Shown here: positions 14,964-24,475 of the stretch, piece by piece | How positions within the stretch are numbered: the stretch's first letter is position 1 | Layout of the letters: every line of letters starts with the position of its first letter | From: Gammaproteobacteria bacterium | GTDB lineage: Bacteria; Pseudomonadota; Gammaproteobacteria; Pseudomonadales; Azotimanducaceae | DNA length: 37,108 bases | NCBI GenBank assembly: GCA_027297435.1 | Contig: JAPUIA010000162.1 | Span: 1-37,108, forward strand | Reading direction: 5' to 3' | Made by a program: the position numbers and the translations under genes | The notes under the pieces: model-generated | Told to the model about the DNA's origin: nothing | What the model saw: the letters and a program-made list of their open reading frames with translations, nothing else | The model's database searches: none

Positions 14964-15485
14964 ATGGAAGAGCATTTCGAGACCTTCGACGACGAGGGAA
15001 CGTCAGTCGGGCTCGTGCCGCGATCAGACGTGCATCGCTTGGGTTTGTGGCATCGATCGGCTCACGTGTTCCTATTCAATTCTCGAGGCGAACTGTTGGT
15101 GCAGAAAAGGGCCCCCGATAAGGATCTCTACGCCGATCTTTGGGACTACAGCGTCGGGGAACATCTCAAACCCGGCGAGAGCTTTCTCGAAGGCGCTATT
15201 CGCGGCTTGAACGAAGAGCTTGGCGTCGTTGGTATCGAGGTTGCTCCGATTGGCGGGGTACGAAAGTCGCGTTTGATCGATGCGCACTTCGACGTCGCAG
15301 ACTGCGAGATGCAGCAGGCGTACCGCGCCGTCTACGATGGCAAAGTCGTACCAGACGCCGTCGAGGTAGCGGCGGTACGATTCGTCTCGCTGGATCAGCT
15401 TGCTGCCAAGATCGAGGCCATCCCGCAGTGCTTTACGCCCTGGTTCGTGCGCGACCTTGTCGAGTTGGACATATTGAGGTGTTGA
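14964..15485 (+). CDS. Nudix hydrolase, isopentenyl-diphosphate isomerase-like (YfcD type)
   Basis: 173 residues. The N-terminus (ETFDDEGTSVGLVPRSDVH) and the following HRLGLWHRSAHVFLFNSRGELLVQKRA are typical of the IPP-isomerase-like Nudix group (E. coli YfcD and relatives). The Nudix box begins GEHLKPGESFLEGAI and ends RGLNEELGV: the two catalytic Glu of EE are kept, but the usual Gly before H is Glu and the RE pair is RG. Substrates in this group are mostly unknown nucleoside-diphosphate derivatives, so no reaction is assigned. It overlaps the start of the hydratase by 7 bases, indicating translation coupling. Confidence 0.85.
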   Translation: MEEHFETFDDEGTSVGLVPRSDVHRLGLWHRSAHVFLFNSRGELLVQKRAPDKDLYADLWDYSVGEHLKPGESFLEGAIRGLNEELGVVGIEVAPIGGVRKSRLIDAHFDVADCEMQQAYRAVYDGKVVPDAVEVAAVRFVSLDQLAAKIEAIPQCFTPWFVRDLVELDILRC

Positions 15486-16282
15486 GCGATCGGCAGATCC
15501 GAGAAGCAGCGGCTGCCCTGCACGCCGCGGAAACCGAACGCAGGCAAATACGCGCTACCTCGATCGAGTATCCGCAGATGGATATGGGTGACGCCTATGC
15601 CATCCAAAAAGCTTGGATCGAGTTGAAGTTGGCGGAGGGACGCGTAATTCGGGGACGCAAGATCGGGCTGACCTCGCGCGCCATGCAGGACGCCATGCAG
15701 ATTGACGAGCCCGACTACGGCACGCTGCTGGACGACATGTTCTTCGACGACGGCGCGGAGATCGAGGCGGGGCAGTTCACGGATCCGCGGATCGAGGTAG
15801 AGTTGGCATTCGTGTTGAAGCGACCGCTTATCGGCGACGACCTCAGCGTAGACGATGTGTTGAAAGCAACCGACTGCGTGATACCGGCCCTCGAGATCAT
15901 CGCCGCCCGTAGTTTTCGCGTCGATCCCGAAACCAATCGCCCTCGCGGGGTGCTCGACACCATCGCAGACAACGCGGCCAACGCCGGTGTCGTTATGGGC
16001 GAGGTGTCAGTCAAGCCATCCGAAGTAGACCTGCGCTGGGTCGGGGCCTTGCTTTACCGCAACGGCATCATAGAGGAAACGGGTATCGCCGCCGCGGTGC
16101 TCGATCATCCCGCCACGGCTATCGCTTGGCTCGCCAAGAAGTTTTTTCGACACGGTATCGCGCTTGAACCGGGGCAGGTGATTCTGTCCGGCTCGTTTAC
16201 GCGACCTGTCACCATTGCGCCGGGCGATACGTTCGACGTCGACTATGGAGAGCTTGGCAAGGTTGCTTGTCGGTTCACTTAG
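15479..16282 (+). CDS. hpaH: 2-oxo-hept-4-ene-1,7-dioate hydratase (HpaH)
   Basis: 267 residues from GTG 15479, inside the Nudix stop region; a TTG at 15482 is the alternative, and the upstream frame extension to 15140 lies in Nudix coding sequence and is rejected. The chain matches HpaH along its whole length: IRATSIEYP, GRKIGLTSRAMQ, EPDYGTLLDDMFF, PRIEVELAFVL, PALEIIAAR, DNAANAGVV, LYRNGIIEETG and LSGSFTRPV, all characteristic of the hydratase that adds water to 2-oxo-hept-4-ene-1,7-dioate in the homoprotocatechuate meta-cleavage pathway (Mg-dependent, cytosolic). No other hpa gene is in the window, though the product route ends in succinate semialdehyde, and a matching dehydrogenase lies at 22971. 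Related 2-keto-4-pentenoate hydratases are the alternative. Confidence 0.88.
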   Translation: MLSDRQIREAAAALHAAETERRQIRATSIEYPQMDMGDAYAIQKAWIELKLAEGRVIRGRKIGLTSRAMQDAMQIDEPDYGTLLDDMFFDDGAEIEAGQFTDPRIEVELAFVLKRPLIGDDLSVDDVLKATDCVIPALEIIAARSFRVDPETNRPRGVLDTIADNAANAGVVMGEVSVKPSEVDLRWVGALLYRNGIIEETGIAAAVLDHPATAIAWLAKKFFRHGIALEPGQVILSGSFTRPVTIAPGDTFDVDYGELGKVACRFT

Positions 16283-16297
16283 ATCGACTGCTACAAA

Positions 16298-17277
<980 letters not shown>

Positions 17278-17334
17278 CTAGTTTACCGCAAAGATATGCA
17301 GGGCGCGTTTTGGCTATACGCGCGCGACCATAAC

Positions 17335-17378
17335 GTGATACGTAAAAGTGATAGTAGTTGTCTATTTCGTATCACTTT
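17335..17378. promoter_or_regulatory. nested palindrome upstream of paaA, candidate PaaX operator
   Basis: Two interleaved perfect inverted repeats: GTGATACG (17335-17342) with CGTATCAC (17368-17375), 25 bases apart, and AAAGTGATA (17345-17353) with TATCACTTT (17370-17378), 16 bases apart. Three GTGATA half-sites are thus shared by one right-hand arm. It ends 43 bases before the paaA ATG, in the trxB-paaA divergent region. A possible -35 (TTGTCT, 17358-17363) lies between the arms, so binding would block transcription. PaaX, a phenylacetyl-CoA-responsive repressor, is encoded at the end of the operon and is the likely ligand, by inference. Confidence 0.7.
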
Positions 17379-17421
17379 ATGTTAGGGTTCTGAGATCTGA
17401 TTCGGCATATCAGGAGGCTGC

Positions 17422-18369
17422 ATGGCCGAAATCCAAGTCGATGTTCAAGCGAGGCGGTTTCAAGAACGCATCGATGCCGAGGTGCGCATCGAACCCAAAG
17501 ATTGGATGCCGGATGCGTATCGCAAGACCCTCATCAGGCAAATCTCCCAGCACGCGCACTCCGAGATCATCGGCATGCAGCCCGAGGGCGGCTGGATCAC
17601 GCGGGCGCCGTCATTGCGACGCAAGCTGATTTTGCTGTCGAAGGTGCAGGACGAAGGCGGTCACGGGTTGTATTTATACAGCGCAGCCGAGACGTTGGGC
17701 GCAAGCCGTGCATCGATGATCGATGCGCTACACAGCGGCCGCGCCAAATACTCTTCGATCTTCAACTATCCGGCACTGACATGGGCCGACATTGGCGCCA
17801 TCGGTTGGCTGGTCGACAGCGCTGCCATCGTCAATCAGGTGCCTCTGCAACGTTGTTCGTTCGGCCCCTATGCCCGCGCCATGGTGCGAATCTGCAAGGA
17901 GGAAAGTTTTCACCAACGTCAGGGCTACGAGATCATGTACACGCTAGCGACCGGTAGTGCCGATCAGAAAGCCATGGCCCAAGACGCGCTGAATCGTTGG
18001 TGGTGGCCGTCGCTCATGATGTTTGGTCCCTCAGACGCCGATTCGGCACACTCTTCGCAATCCATGGCGTGGAAAATCAAACGCTTTTCCAACGATGAGC
18101 TTCGCCAGAAGTTCATCGACCAAGCGGTACCCCAGGCAGACATTCTAGGGCTCGAGGTGCCAGATACCGAGCTCGCGTGGGATGAGCAAACTCAGCACTA
18201 TCGATACGGTGCGATCGATTGGGACGAGTTCAATCGCGTGGTGAGGGGAGACGGCCCCTGCAATCGTCAACGGCTTGCCGAACACAAGCGCGTGCACGAG
18301 GCCGGCGCGTGGGTCCGCGAAGCGGTCGTCGCGTATGACCGCAAACATCAGGATCAATCCGATGTCTGA
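17422..18369 (+). CDS. paaA: 1,2-phenylacetyl-CoA epoxidase catalytic subunit PaaA
   Basis: 315 residues, the diiron catalytic subunit of the multicomponent oxygenase that epoxidises the ring of phenylacetyl-CoA. It has the ferritin-like four-helix oxygenase character with [17 protein letters not shown] early on, [17 protein letters not shown] (a Glu/His iron-ligand pair in E-x-x-H) and the later [14 protein letters not shown] (second E-x-x-H), the two halves of the diiron site. Length and composition match E. coli PaaA (309 aa). An AGGAGG box stands 5-10 bases before the ATG, the strongest ribosome site seen in the window, fitting the first gene of an operon. Its stop overlaps paaB by 8 bases. 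Confidence 0.96.
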   Translation: MAEIQVDVQARRFQERIDAEVRIEPKDWMPDAYRKTLIRQISQHAHSEIIGMQPEGGWITRAPSLRRKLILLSKVQDEGGHGLYLYSAAETLGASRASMIDALHSGRAKYSSIFNYPALTWADIGAIGWLVDSAAIVNQVPLQRCSFGPYARAMVRICKEESFHQRQGYEIMYTLATGSADQKAMAQDALNRWWWPSLMMFGPSDADSAHSSQSMAWKIKRFSNDELRQKFIDQAVPQADILGLEVPDTELAWDEQTQHYRYGAIDWDEFNRVVRGDGPCNRQRLAEHKRVHEAGAWVREAVVAYDRKHQDQSDV

Positions 18370-18646
18370 ACCGATGCCGTTGTTTGAGGTGTTTGTGCGC
18401 TCCAAGCGCGGGCTGGAACATCGTCACGTGGGCAGCTTGCGGGCCCAAGATGCCGAAATGGCAATGCAATACGCCCGAGAGATCTACACTCGACGCCAGG
18501 AAGGCGTCAGTTTGTGGGTCGTACGCTCGGGCGATATCGTCGCCTCGCAAGAAGAGGACGCGGCCGCGTTCTTCGATCCGGCAGATGACAAGCCCTATCG
18601 TCAGGCGACCTACTACGACCTGCCCGAAGGGGTGAAGAATCTATGA
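18362..18646 (+). CDS. paaB: phenylacetyl-CoA epoxidase subunit PaaB
   Basis: 94 residues from ATG 18362, within the paaA end; an upstream in-frame start at 18275 is rejected because it lies in paaA coding sequence. The opening [21 protein letters not shown] is the PaaB signature, followed by [19 protein letters not shown] and LWVVRSGDI. PaaB is a small structural or bridging subunit that joins the PaaAC heterodimers of the epoxidase. It overlaps paaC by 4 bases (ATGA). No anomalies. Confidence 0.95.
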   Translation: MSEPMPLFEVFVRSKRGLEHRHVGSLRAQDAEMAMQYAREIYTRRQEGVSLWVVRSGDIVASQEEDAAAFFDPADDKPYRQATYYDLPEGVKNL

Positions 18647-19383
18647 GTCTGCTGTCTGCGGTTGTGGGGCTAGCCGACGATGCGTTGGTGCTGGGCCATA
18701 GGTTGTCTGAATGGTGCGGCAAGGCGCCGTTTCTGGAAGAAGACCTAGCGATGGCCAATACGGCTCTCGATCTGTTGGGTCGCGCGCGGTTGTTGTATGG
18801 CCATGCCGAAAAGCTTGGCGGCAGCAACGAAGATGAATACGCCTTTCTGCGTGACGCTCCGGATTTCACCAATCTACTGATCTACGAGTTACCCGCGTCT
18901 GATTTCGCCACCGCCTATGCTCGTCAGTTATTGATCGATGTGTTTGACGAGTTGTATTTCGATGCGCTGCAGGGTAGTCAGGACGACACGTTGGCCGGTA
19001 TCGCCGCGAAGTCGTACAAGGAAGCCGTATACCACGTACGCCACTCGAGCGCGTGGTTGTTGCGGCTTGGGGACGGCACCGATGAGAGTCACGCTCGTAT
19101 GCAACAAGCGCTCGAGGACGTCTGGGGTTATCACTTGGAGTTGTTCGAGAATCCATCGGCCGACGTATCGTTGGTAGCAAACGGGGCGTTGCCGGATCGT
19201 GCGGTCCTCAAAGCAGCCTGGTCGGAACGCGTTCGTGAGTTGGTCGAACGCGCGACGTTGACCGTGCCGGCGGGCAACTGGTCGGTGGCCGGTGGTCGAA
19301 CCGGGGTACACACCGAACACCTCGGCTTCCTGTTGGCGGAGATGCAGCATTTGCCGCGAACCTATCCCGGAGTGAACTGGTGA
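18643..19383 (+). CDS. paaC: phenylacetyl-CoA epoxidase structural subunit PaaC
   Basis: 246 residues, ferritin-like but the non-catalytic partner of PaaA in the epoxidase core. Typical segments are ADDALVLGHRLSEWCGKAP, LEEDLAMANTALDLLGRARLLY, EYAFLRD, and the C-terminal GGRTGVHTEHLGFLLAEMQ. The E. coli protein has about the same length (248 aa). Starts at ATG 18643 overlapping the paaB stop, and ends in a GTGA overlap with paaD. Confidence is high because it sits between clear paaB and paaD genes. Confidence 0.95.
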   Translation: MSLLSAVVGLADDALVLGHRLSEWCGKAPFLEEDLAMANTALDLLGRARLLYGHAEKLGGSNEDEYAFLRDAPDFTNLLIYELPASDFATAYARQLLIDVFDELYFDALQGSQDDTLAGIAAKSYKEAVYHVRHSSAWLLRLGDGTDESHARMQQALEDVWGYHLELFENPSADVSLVANGALPDRAVLKAAWSERVRELVERATLTVPAGNWSVAGGRTGVHTEHLGFLLAEMQHLPRTYPGVNW

Positions 19384-19892
19384 TCGACCGAGACCTGGTG
19401 GCGCTCGAGACGCCCGAGTACGTTGCCCGCCGGGCCCGACGCGATGCGTCGGATTTTCGTGAAGTATTCGACTTGTTGGATGCCGTGCGTGATCCGGAGC
19501 TGCCCGAACTCAGTATCTGGGATCTTGGCGTCTTGAGGGACGTACGCAAAGACGAGGTACTGGTGGTTGCCATCACGCCAACGTATTCGGGATGCCCGGC
19601 GCTCGATGTCATTCGCCAGGATATCGTCGAGTGTTTGCGCATCGCCGGTATCGATAAGGTTGAAATCGAAGATCAAGTGATACCGGCGTGGAGCACCGAC
19701 CTAATGAGTCAGGCCGCGCGCACCCGGCTCAGATCCGGTGGCGTCGCACCACCGGCGCCACACGGCGCCGCGTGTCCGGTGTGTGGCAGCGTTTCCGTCG
19801 AGGTGATCAGTCAGTTTGGATCGACGGCCTGCAAAGCCTTGTACCGGTGCCTAACGTGTCGTGAACCCTTCGACTATTTCAAGGAACATTAG
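19380..19892 (+). CDS. paaD: PaaD, iron-sulfur/metal assembly protein of the phenylacetyl-CoA epoxidase
   Basis: 170 residues from GTG 19380, overlapping the paaC stop. The first 110 residues are the MIP18/DUF59 fold: LLDAVRDPELPELSIWDLG, then VVAITPTYSGCPALDVIRQDI. The C-terminus has a zinc-ribbon-like CPVCG...C...CLTC ending FDYFKEH, as in PaaD/PaaJ proteins. PaaD is thought to help assemble the iron sites of the oxygenase, probably the [2Fe-2S] of PaaE. PaaE follows directly with no gap. Confidence 0.93.
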   Translation: MIDRDLVALETPEYVARRARRDASDFREVFDLLDAVRDPELPELSIWDLGVLRDVRKDEVLVVAITPTYSGCPALDVIRQDIVECLRIAGIDKVEIEDQVIPAWSTDLMSQAARTRLRSGGVAPPAPHGAACPVCGSVSVEVISQFGSTACKALYRCLTCREPFDYFKEH

Positions 19893-20966
19893 TTGTTTCA
19901 CGATCTGAAAGTCGCGCGCGTGGTGCCCGACACATCGAGCGCGGTCAAAGTCACGCTGGAGGTTCCTGCGGCTCTAGCGAAAGCCTACGCCTTCAAACCA
20001 GGGCAGTATCTGACCTTCGAGCGGCTCATAGACGACGAGCAGGTCAAGCGCAGCTACTCGATCTGCAGCGCACCCGGCGAGCCACTGCAGGTCGGCATCA
20101 AGCAGCAGCCCGATGGCCGGTTCAGTACGTTTGCCAATCATGGGTTGGCCGTAGGAGAGGCGTTGAGCGTCGGCACCCCCGAAGGTCGGTTCACCCCACG
20201 GCAACGACAACGTGACGGCGTCAACTACCTGTGCATGGCTGCCGGCAGCGGCATCACGCCAATTCTGTCGATTATTCGAGCGACGCTCGGGCAGGATACA
20301 AAGTCGCAAGTGACGTTGCTCTACGGCAACAAGACGACCGCGTCGATGATGTTTCGCGACGAACTCATGTACCTGAAGAACCGCTACTTGGAACGATTTC
20401 ATCTGATAGGCGTGTTCAGCCAAGAACAGCAAGACAACGAGCTGTTCAACGGCCGCATCGACAACGCCAAGGGTGCGGAGCTGATTCGACGATTGTTGGA
20501 CTTGAGTGCATTCGACGAGTTTTTTCTTTGCGGCCCGGAATCGATGGTTTCCGAAGTGACGCGCGGGCTACGAGGTGAAGGTGTGGCAGCCGCAAACATT
20601 CACTACGAGCTGTTTTCCGCATCGGCCGATGACGCGGCGCACCGGGTGCGCAAACACGAAGAGCGGGCCCGCCACTTCAGCAACAAGGTGTCGACGGTGA
20701 CCGTCAACCTGCACGCTCGCCGGCATGTATTCGATCTCGAGAGCGACGGCGAGAACTTGTTGGACCGCGCGCAGGCGATGGGACTGGATGTCCCGTATTC
20801 GTGTAAGGATGGTGTTTGCGCAACCTGCAAGGCGAGGATCGTCAGCGGGCGTGTGGACATGGACGTCAACCACGCATTGACCGAGCAAGAAGTCGCCTCG
20901 GGCCTGGTTCTGACTTGCCAGAGCCACCCGATTACCGCCAACGTCGAGCTGGACTACGATGTATGA
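19893..20966 (+). CDS. paaE: phenylacetyl-CoA epoxidase reductase subunit PaaE
   Basis: 357 residues, starting at TTG 19893 immediately after the paaD stop; no ATG or GTG nearby gives a complete N-terminus. It is the electron-transfer component: an FAD domain (FKPGQYLTFERL, then RSYSICSAPG), an NAD(P)H domain (MAAGSGITPILSIIR, LLYGNKT, FFLCGPESMV) and a C-terminal plant-type [2Fe-2S] ferredoxin domain with CKDGVCATCKARI and a fourth Cys in VLTCQSHP. It passes electrons from NADPH to the PaaA diiron site. Overlaps paaX by 4 bases. The TTG start after a directly adjacent stop points to reinitiation-dependent expression. Confidence 0.95.
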   Translation: MFHDLKVARVVPDTSSAVKVTLEVPAALAKAYAFKPGQYLTFERLIDDEQVKRSYSICSAPGEPLQVGIKQQPDGRFSTFANHGLAVGEALSVGTPEGRFTPRQRQRDGVNYLCMAAGSGITPILSIIRATLGQDTKSQVTLLYGNKTTASMMFRDELMYLKNRYLERFHLIGVFSQEQQDNELFNGRIDNAKGAELIRRLLDLSAFDEFFLCGPESMVSEVTRGLRGEGVAAANIHYELFSASADDAAHRVRKHEERARHFSNKVSTVTVNLHARRHVFDLESDGENLLDRAQAMGLDVPYSCKDGVCATCKARIVSGRVDMDVNHALTEQEVASGLVLTCQSHPITANVELDYDV

Positions 20967-21871
20967 AGGCTGAGCAACTAATCGAGGCAGCTCGCGCTGA
21001 CAAATCCAGCAAGGCGCGCTCGCTGGTCATCACGTTTATGGGCGAAATTGTGTCCGTGCAACCGGAGCGCGTGTGGCTTGGCAGCATCATCGGTACGCTC
21101 GCTGCGTTTGGCCTGAGCGAGAGGTTGGTGCGCACGACGTGCAATCGATTGTTACGAGAAGGATGGCTGCAATCCTGTCGCGGCGGGCGCAAGAGTTATT
21201 ACCACTTCAGCGAGTTTGGTGCGCGCCAGTATCAGCGCGCGGCCGCGCGCATCTATGCTCCGAACAAACCCCATTGGGATGGTTATTGGACGGTCATGCT
21301 AACCGGCGGACTAAAACGCGAAGTCCGCGCAACGCTCGCCGAGCGACTCGGTTGGTTGGGGTTCGGGTGTTTGAACAACGAGGTGTTGCTGCGGGCGGGA
21401 TTCGGCGAAGACCACCGCGGCGTGCTTCAAGAGCTCGATGTTGCGGTTCCGGTGTTCCGCGCGGATACCGACGCGATAGGCGTCGAGGTCACCACGCTTT
21501 GCCGGGACCTGTGGGCAATCGGGTCACTAGCGAAACGCTACAAGGCGTTCATCAACCGGTTCATTGACGTGGCCGCGGAACATCTGACACCTGAACTCGC
21601 CTTGTCCATACGCGTGCTACTGATTCACGAGTATCGACGCATCGTGCTGACCGATCCCGAATTGCCGAACGACCTGCTGCCGTCGGATTGGGCTGGCGAC
21701 ACGGCCCGCACCTTGGCAAGCGAGCTGTACCGTAGCGTCTTGGAACCTTCTGATCGGTGGCTATCGAAACATTTGGTTTTGCAACGAGGCTCCTGGCCGG
21801 TGCTGAACGCTACCGCTCGTTCCAGATTCAAGGCGGCGACTTGGTCGGGTCAGTTGGTAGCGCTTGCCTGA
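20963..21871 (+). CDS. paaX: PaaX, transcriptional repressor of phenylacetate catabolism
   Basis: 302 residues from ATG 20963, overlapping the paaE stop; an open extension upstream to 20816 lies in paaE and is rejected. The N-terminal part is a winged helix (SKARSLVITFMGEIVSV...GLSERLVRTTCNRLLREGWL) and is followed by the PaaX effector-binding and C-terminal domains (APNKPHWDGYWTVMLTGG; then the helical LLIHEYRRIVLTDPELP). In E. coli PaaX represses the paa promoters and is released by phenylacetyl-CoA. Placing the repressor inside the operon it controls means self-repression; the palindrome at 17335 is the likely target. Confidence 0.93.
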   Translation: MKAEQLIEAARADKSSKARSLVITFMGEIVSVQPERVWLGSIIGTLAAFGLSERLVRTTCNRLLREGWLQSCRGGRKSYYHFSEFGARQYQRAAARIYAPNKPHWDGYWTVMLTGGLKREVRATLAERLGWLGFGCLNNEVLLRAGFGEDHRGVLQELDVAVPVFRADTDAIGVEVTTLCRDLWAIGSLAKRYKAFINRFIDVAAEHLTPELALSIRVLLIHEYRRIVLTDPELPNDLLPSDWAGDTARTLASELYRSVLEPSDRWLSKHLVLQRGSWPVLNATARSRFKAATWSGQLVALA

Positions 21872-21909
21872 CGGGGTAAGCTAGAGTCGTTTAGTTAGGG
21901 GAGGAAGCT

Positions 21910-22959
21910 GTGAGTAAAGCGCTTGTCGATGATGGGCGCATAGCGCTCAAAGGTGCGCCTGGGTCGCCCTATACCCGCAAGATGCTGGCGCTGTTGCGTT
22001 ACCGGCAACTGCCCTATCGCTTTATTCAGGGCATGGTCGATGGTGCCGAAAACGATCTGCCCGAAGCCAAGGTGCAGCTATTGCCCACGTTCTACTTCGT
22101 CGATGACGATGGCGAGTTCGAGGCGGTAGTGGATTCCACGCCGATCATTCGTCGCTTGGAGGCATTGTCTCTGAACCGCTCGGTCGTGCCGACCGACCCG
22201 GCCATTGCCTTCATCGACTACCTGCTGGAAGACTATGGCGACGAATGGCTGACCAAGGCGATGTTTCACTATCGCTGGCACTACGAAGACGATATCGAAC
22301 GTGGTGGCGAGATCTTGCCACGATGGCGCAACCTGACCAGCAGCGACGAACGCATTTTAGAGATGTCGACGTTCATTCGGGAACGGCAAATCAGTCGCCT
22401 GTACGTCGTTGGCAGCAACGACACGACGGCGCCGACCATCGAGGGCGCCTACAAACGGTTCCTCAAGCTCTTCGACGCGCACATTCGCAACGGCCCGTTT
22501 GTATTGGGTAACCGGCCCGGCGCAGCAGACTTCGCGATCTTCGGTCAACTGACCCAGTTGACGGCGTTCGACCCCACACCGATGCGCGTGACGTTAGCGA
22601 TAGCGCCGCAGGTTTACGCCTGGGTCGGCGTTGTCGAGGATTTATCCGGGTTACGTCCTACCGAAGAGGATTGGGTTGGTCGCGACAACATACCCGACAC
22701 GTTGCGGGCCTTGTTGAACGAGGTTGGTTATGTGTACGTGCCGGCGTTGCTTGCCAACGCACGAGCGGTTGAGTCCGGTGCCGATCAGGTGGAAACCGAA
22801 ATCGACGGACGACCGTGGACCCAGCAGCCGTTTCCGTACCAGGCGAAATGCCTGCAATGGTTGCGGCAAGAACATGCTCGCCTCGACGGTGAGGATCGAG
22901 AATTTGTCGATGGTTTGTTGGAAGGCACCGGCTGTGAAGCACTGTTTGCCAAGCGTTGA
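21910..22959 (+). CDS. glutathione S-transferase fold protein, 349 aa
   Basis: Starts at GTG 21910 with GGGGAGGA about 8 bases upstream. The N-terminal thioredoxin-like domain is seen in [28 protein letters not shown] and [12 protein letters not shown], with [11 protein letters not shown] (the Ser/Thr-Pro glutathione-contact region). A helical C-terminal GST domain follows, including [20 protein letters not shown]. The chain is longer than normal GSTs (about 210 aa), with extra helices at the C-terminus. No obvious catalytic Cys. It lies 38 bases after paaX and 11 before the dehydrogenase start, so it may help detoxify reactive intermediates of ring cleavage, such as the epoxide; that is inference. 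Confidence 0.75.
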   Translation: MSKALVDDGRIALKGAPGSPYTRKMLALLRYRQLPYRFIQGMVDGAENDLPEAKVQLLPTFYFVDDDGEFEAVVDSTPIIRRLEALSLNRSVVPTDPAIAFIDYLLEDYGDEWLTKAMFHYRWHYEDDIERGGEILPRWRNLTSSDERILEMSTFIRERQISRLYVVGSNDTTAPTIEGAYKRFLKLFDAHIRNGPFVLGNRPGAADFAIFGQLTQLTAFDPTPMRVTLAIAPQVYAWVGVVEDLSGLRPTEEDWVGRDNIPDTLRALLNEVGYVYVPALLANARAVESGADQVETEIDGRPWTQQPFPYQAKCLQWLRQEHARLDGEDREFVDGLLEGTGCEALFAKR

Positions 22960-22970
22960 GGAGTTTGAGC

Positions 22971-24431
22971 GTGCAACTGGACGATATGACACTCCTCAGA
23001 ACCGACGCCTTCATCGATGGTGAGTGGGTGGCGGCCGACAATGGTGAAACCACGCCCATCGTCAATCCAGCCAACGGGCAGGTGATCGCCGAGGTTGCGC
23101 GTTGCGGCCGGGCGGAAGCGCGGCGGGCAATCGAGGCCGCCGAGCGCGCGCACGCCCAGTGGCGGCGCCGTACCGCCAAGGAACGCTCCCAAGCGTTGCG
23201 TCGATGGTTCGATCTGATGATGCAACACCAGGAAGATCTCGCCCGGATCATGACGGCAGAGCAGGGTAAACCGCTCAATGAGTCCCGTGGCGAGATAGCC
23301 TATGGGGCCAACTTCATCGAGTGGTTTGCCGAAGAAGCGAAGCGCGTATACGGCGACACCATTCCAGCCCCTGCTAACGACAAGCGCATCGTCACGATCA
23401 AACAACCCGTGGGCGTCGTCGCGTGCATCACGCCATGGAACTTTCCGAACGCCATGCTCACTCGTAAGATCGGCCCTGCGCTGGCGACGGGCTGCACGGT
23501 CGTATGCAAGCCCGCCAACTCGACACCGCTTTCCGCCTTGGCGATCGCCGAGCTTTCCGTTCGGGCTGGCATTCCGGCCGGGGTAATCAACATCTTGGCC
23601 GGCAGGACGGCCGAGATCGGTGAAGAATTCACGAGCAACCCCGTGGTGCGCAAGCTCACGTTTACGGGTTCAACCGAAGTCGGTAAGACGCTCATCCAAC
23701 AATGTGCGGCTACGGTCAAGCGCACGTCGATGGAACTGGGGGGTAATGCACCGTTCATCGTGTTCGACGACGCCGATCTCGACGCCGCGGTGCAAGGTGC
23801 GGTGATCTCCAAATACCGCAACGCCGGACAGACCTGCGTATGCGCGAATCGGTTTCTCGTTCAGGCGGGCATATACGATGCGTTCGCTGAACGTCTTGCC
23901 GCCGCGGTGCGTGAATTCAAGGTAGGCGACGGCATGCAGGAGGGCACGACGATTGGGCCCCTCATCGATCTCGATGCGGCTAACGCGGTGCTCGCTATGG
24001 TCGACGAAGCCGTGACTAATGGCGCGCGGGCAATCGTTGGCGGAAAACGCGCAGCCAACGGCGGGTGTTTCGTCGAGCCGACGGTGTTGACCGGCGTGGT
24101 ACCCAAGATGCGGGTGTTTCGAGAGGAAATATTTGGCCCGGTCGCGCCGTTGATCCAATTCGAGACGGAACAGGAAGCCATCGAGCTTGCCAACGATACC
24201 GAGTTCGGTTTGGCCGCGTACTTCTATTCCCGGGACATCGGGCGTGTCTGGCGGGTCGCCGAGGGCGTCGACTACGGCATCGTCGGTATCAACGAGGGGT
24301 TGATATCCAACGAGGCGGCCCCCTTTGGCGGCATGAAACAGTCGGGTAACGGTCGTGAAGGATCCAAGTACGGCATGGATGAGTACTTGGAGATCAAGTA
24401 TTTGTGTATGGGCGGTATCGAGTCGCCATAG
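22971..24431 (+). CDS. gabD: NAD(P)-dependent succinate-semialdehyde dehydrogenase family protein
   Basis: 486 residues from GTG 22971; GAGGAG (22958-22963) is 7 bases upstream. An aldehyde dehydrogenase with [15 protein letters not shown], the cofactor segment [26 protein letters not shown], the general-base Glu in [18 protein letters not shown] and the catalytic Cys in [12 protein letters not shown]; the C-terminus has [18 protein letters not shown]. Overall it looks most like GabD/SSADH enzymes that oxidise succinate semialdehyde to succinate, the final step of homoprotocatechuate catabolism as well as of GABA use. Other substrates, such as an aromatic-pathway semialdehyde, cannot be excluded. 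It ends the paa transcription unit and converges with the PfkB kinase. Confidence 0.85.
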   Translation: MQLDDMTLLRTDAFIDGEWVAADNGETTPIVNPANGQVIAEVARCGRAEARRAIEAAERAHAQWRRRTAKERSQALRRWFDLMMQHQEDLARIMTAEQGKPLNESRGEIAYGANFIEWFAEEAKRVYGDTIPAPANDKRIVTIKQPVGVVACITPWNFPNAMLTRKIGPALATGCTVVCKPANSTPLSALAIAELSVRAGIPAGVINILAGRTAEIGEEFTSNPVVRKLTFTGSTEVGKTLIQQCAATVKRTSMELGGNAPFIVFDDADLDAAVQGAVISKYRNAGQTCVCANRFLVQAGIYDAFAERLAAAVREFKVGDGMQEGTTIGPLIDLDAANAVLAMVDEAVTNGARAIVGGKRAANGGCFVEPTVLTGVVPKMRVFREEIFGPVAPLIQFETEQEAIELANDTEFGLAAYFYSRDIGRVWRVAEGVDYGIVGINEGLISNEAAPFGGMKQSGNGREGSKYGMDEYLEIKYLCMGGIESP

Positions 24432-24475
24432 CGGCGCGCGGACGAAAGATTCTGGGTCAGTGCGCTTGCGCGCCG
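24432..24475. terminator. 8-bp inverted repeat at the convergent gabD / pfkB-family junction
   Basis: Perfect arms CGGCGCGC (24432-24439) and GCGCGCCG (24468-24475), loop of 28 bases, immediately after the gabD stop; the right arm lies in the C-terminal codons of the minus-strand kinase. It is GC-only with no T-run. A two-way terminator is suggested by position. Confidence 0.35.

Noticed and set aside
15140-15478. N-terminal extension of the HpaH frame
   Set aside because: Sits wholly in Nudix coding sequence and is Arg-rich; HpaH family alignment starts at 15479.
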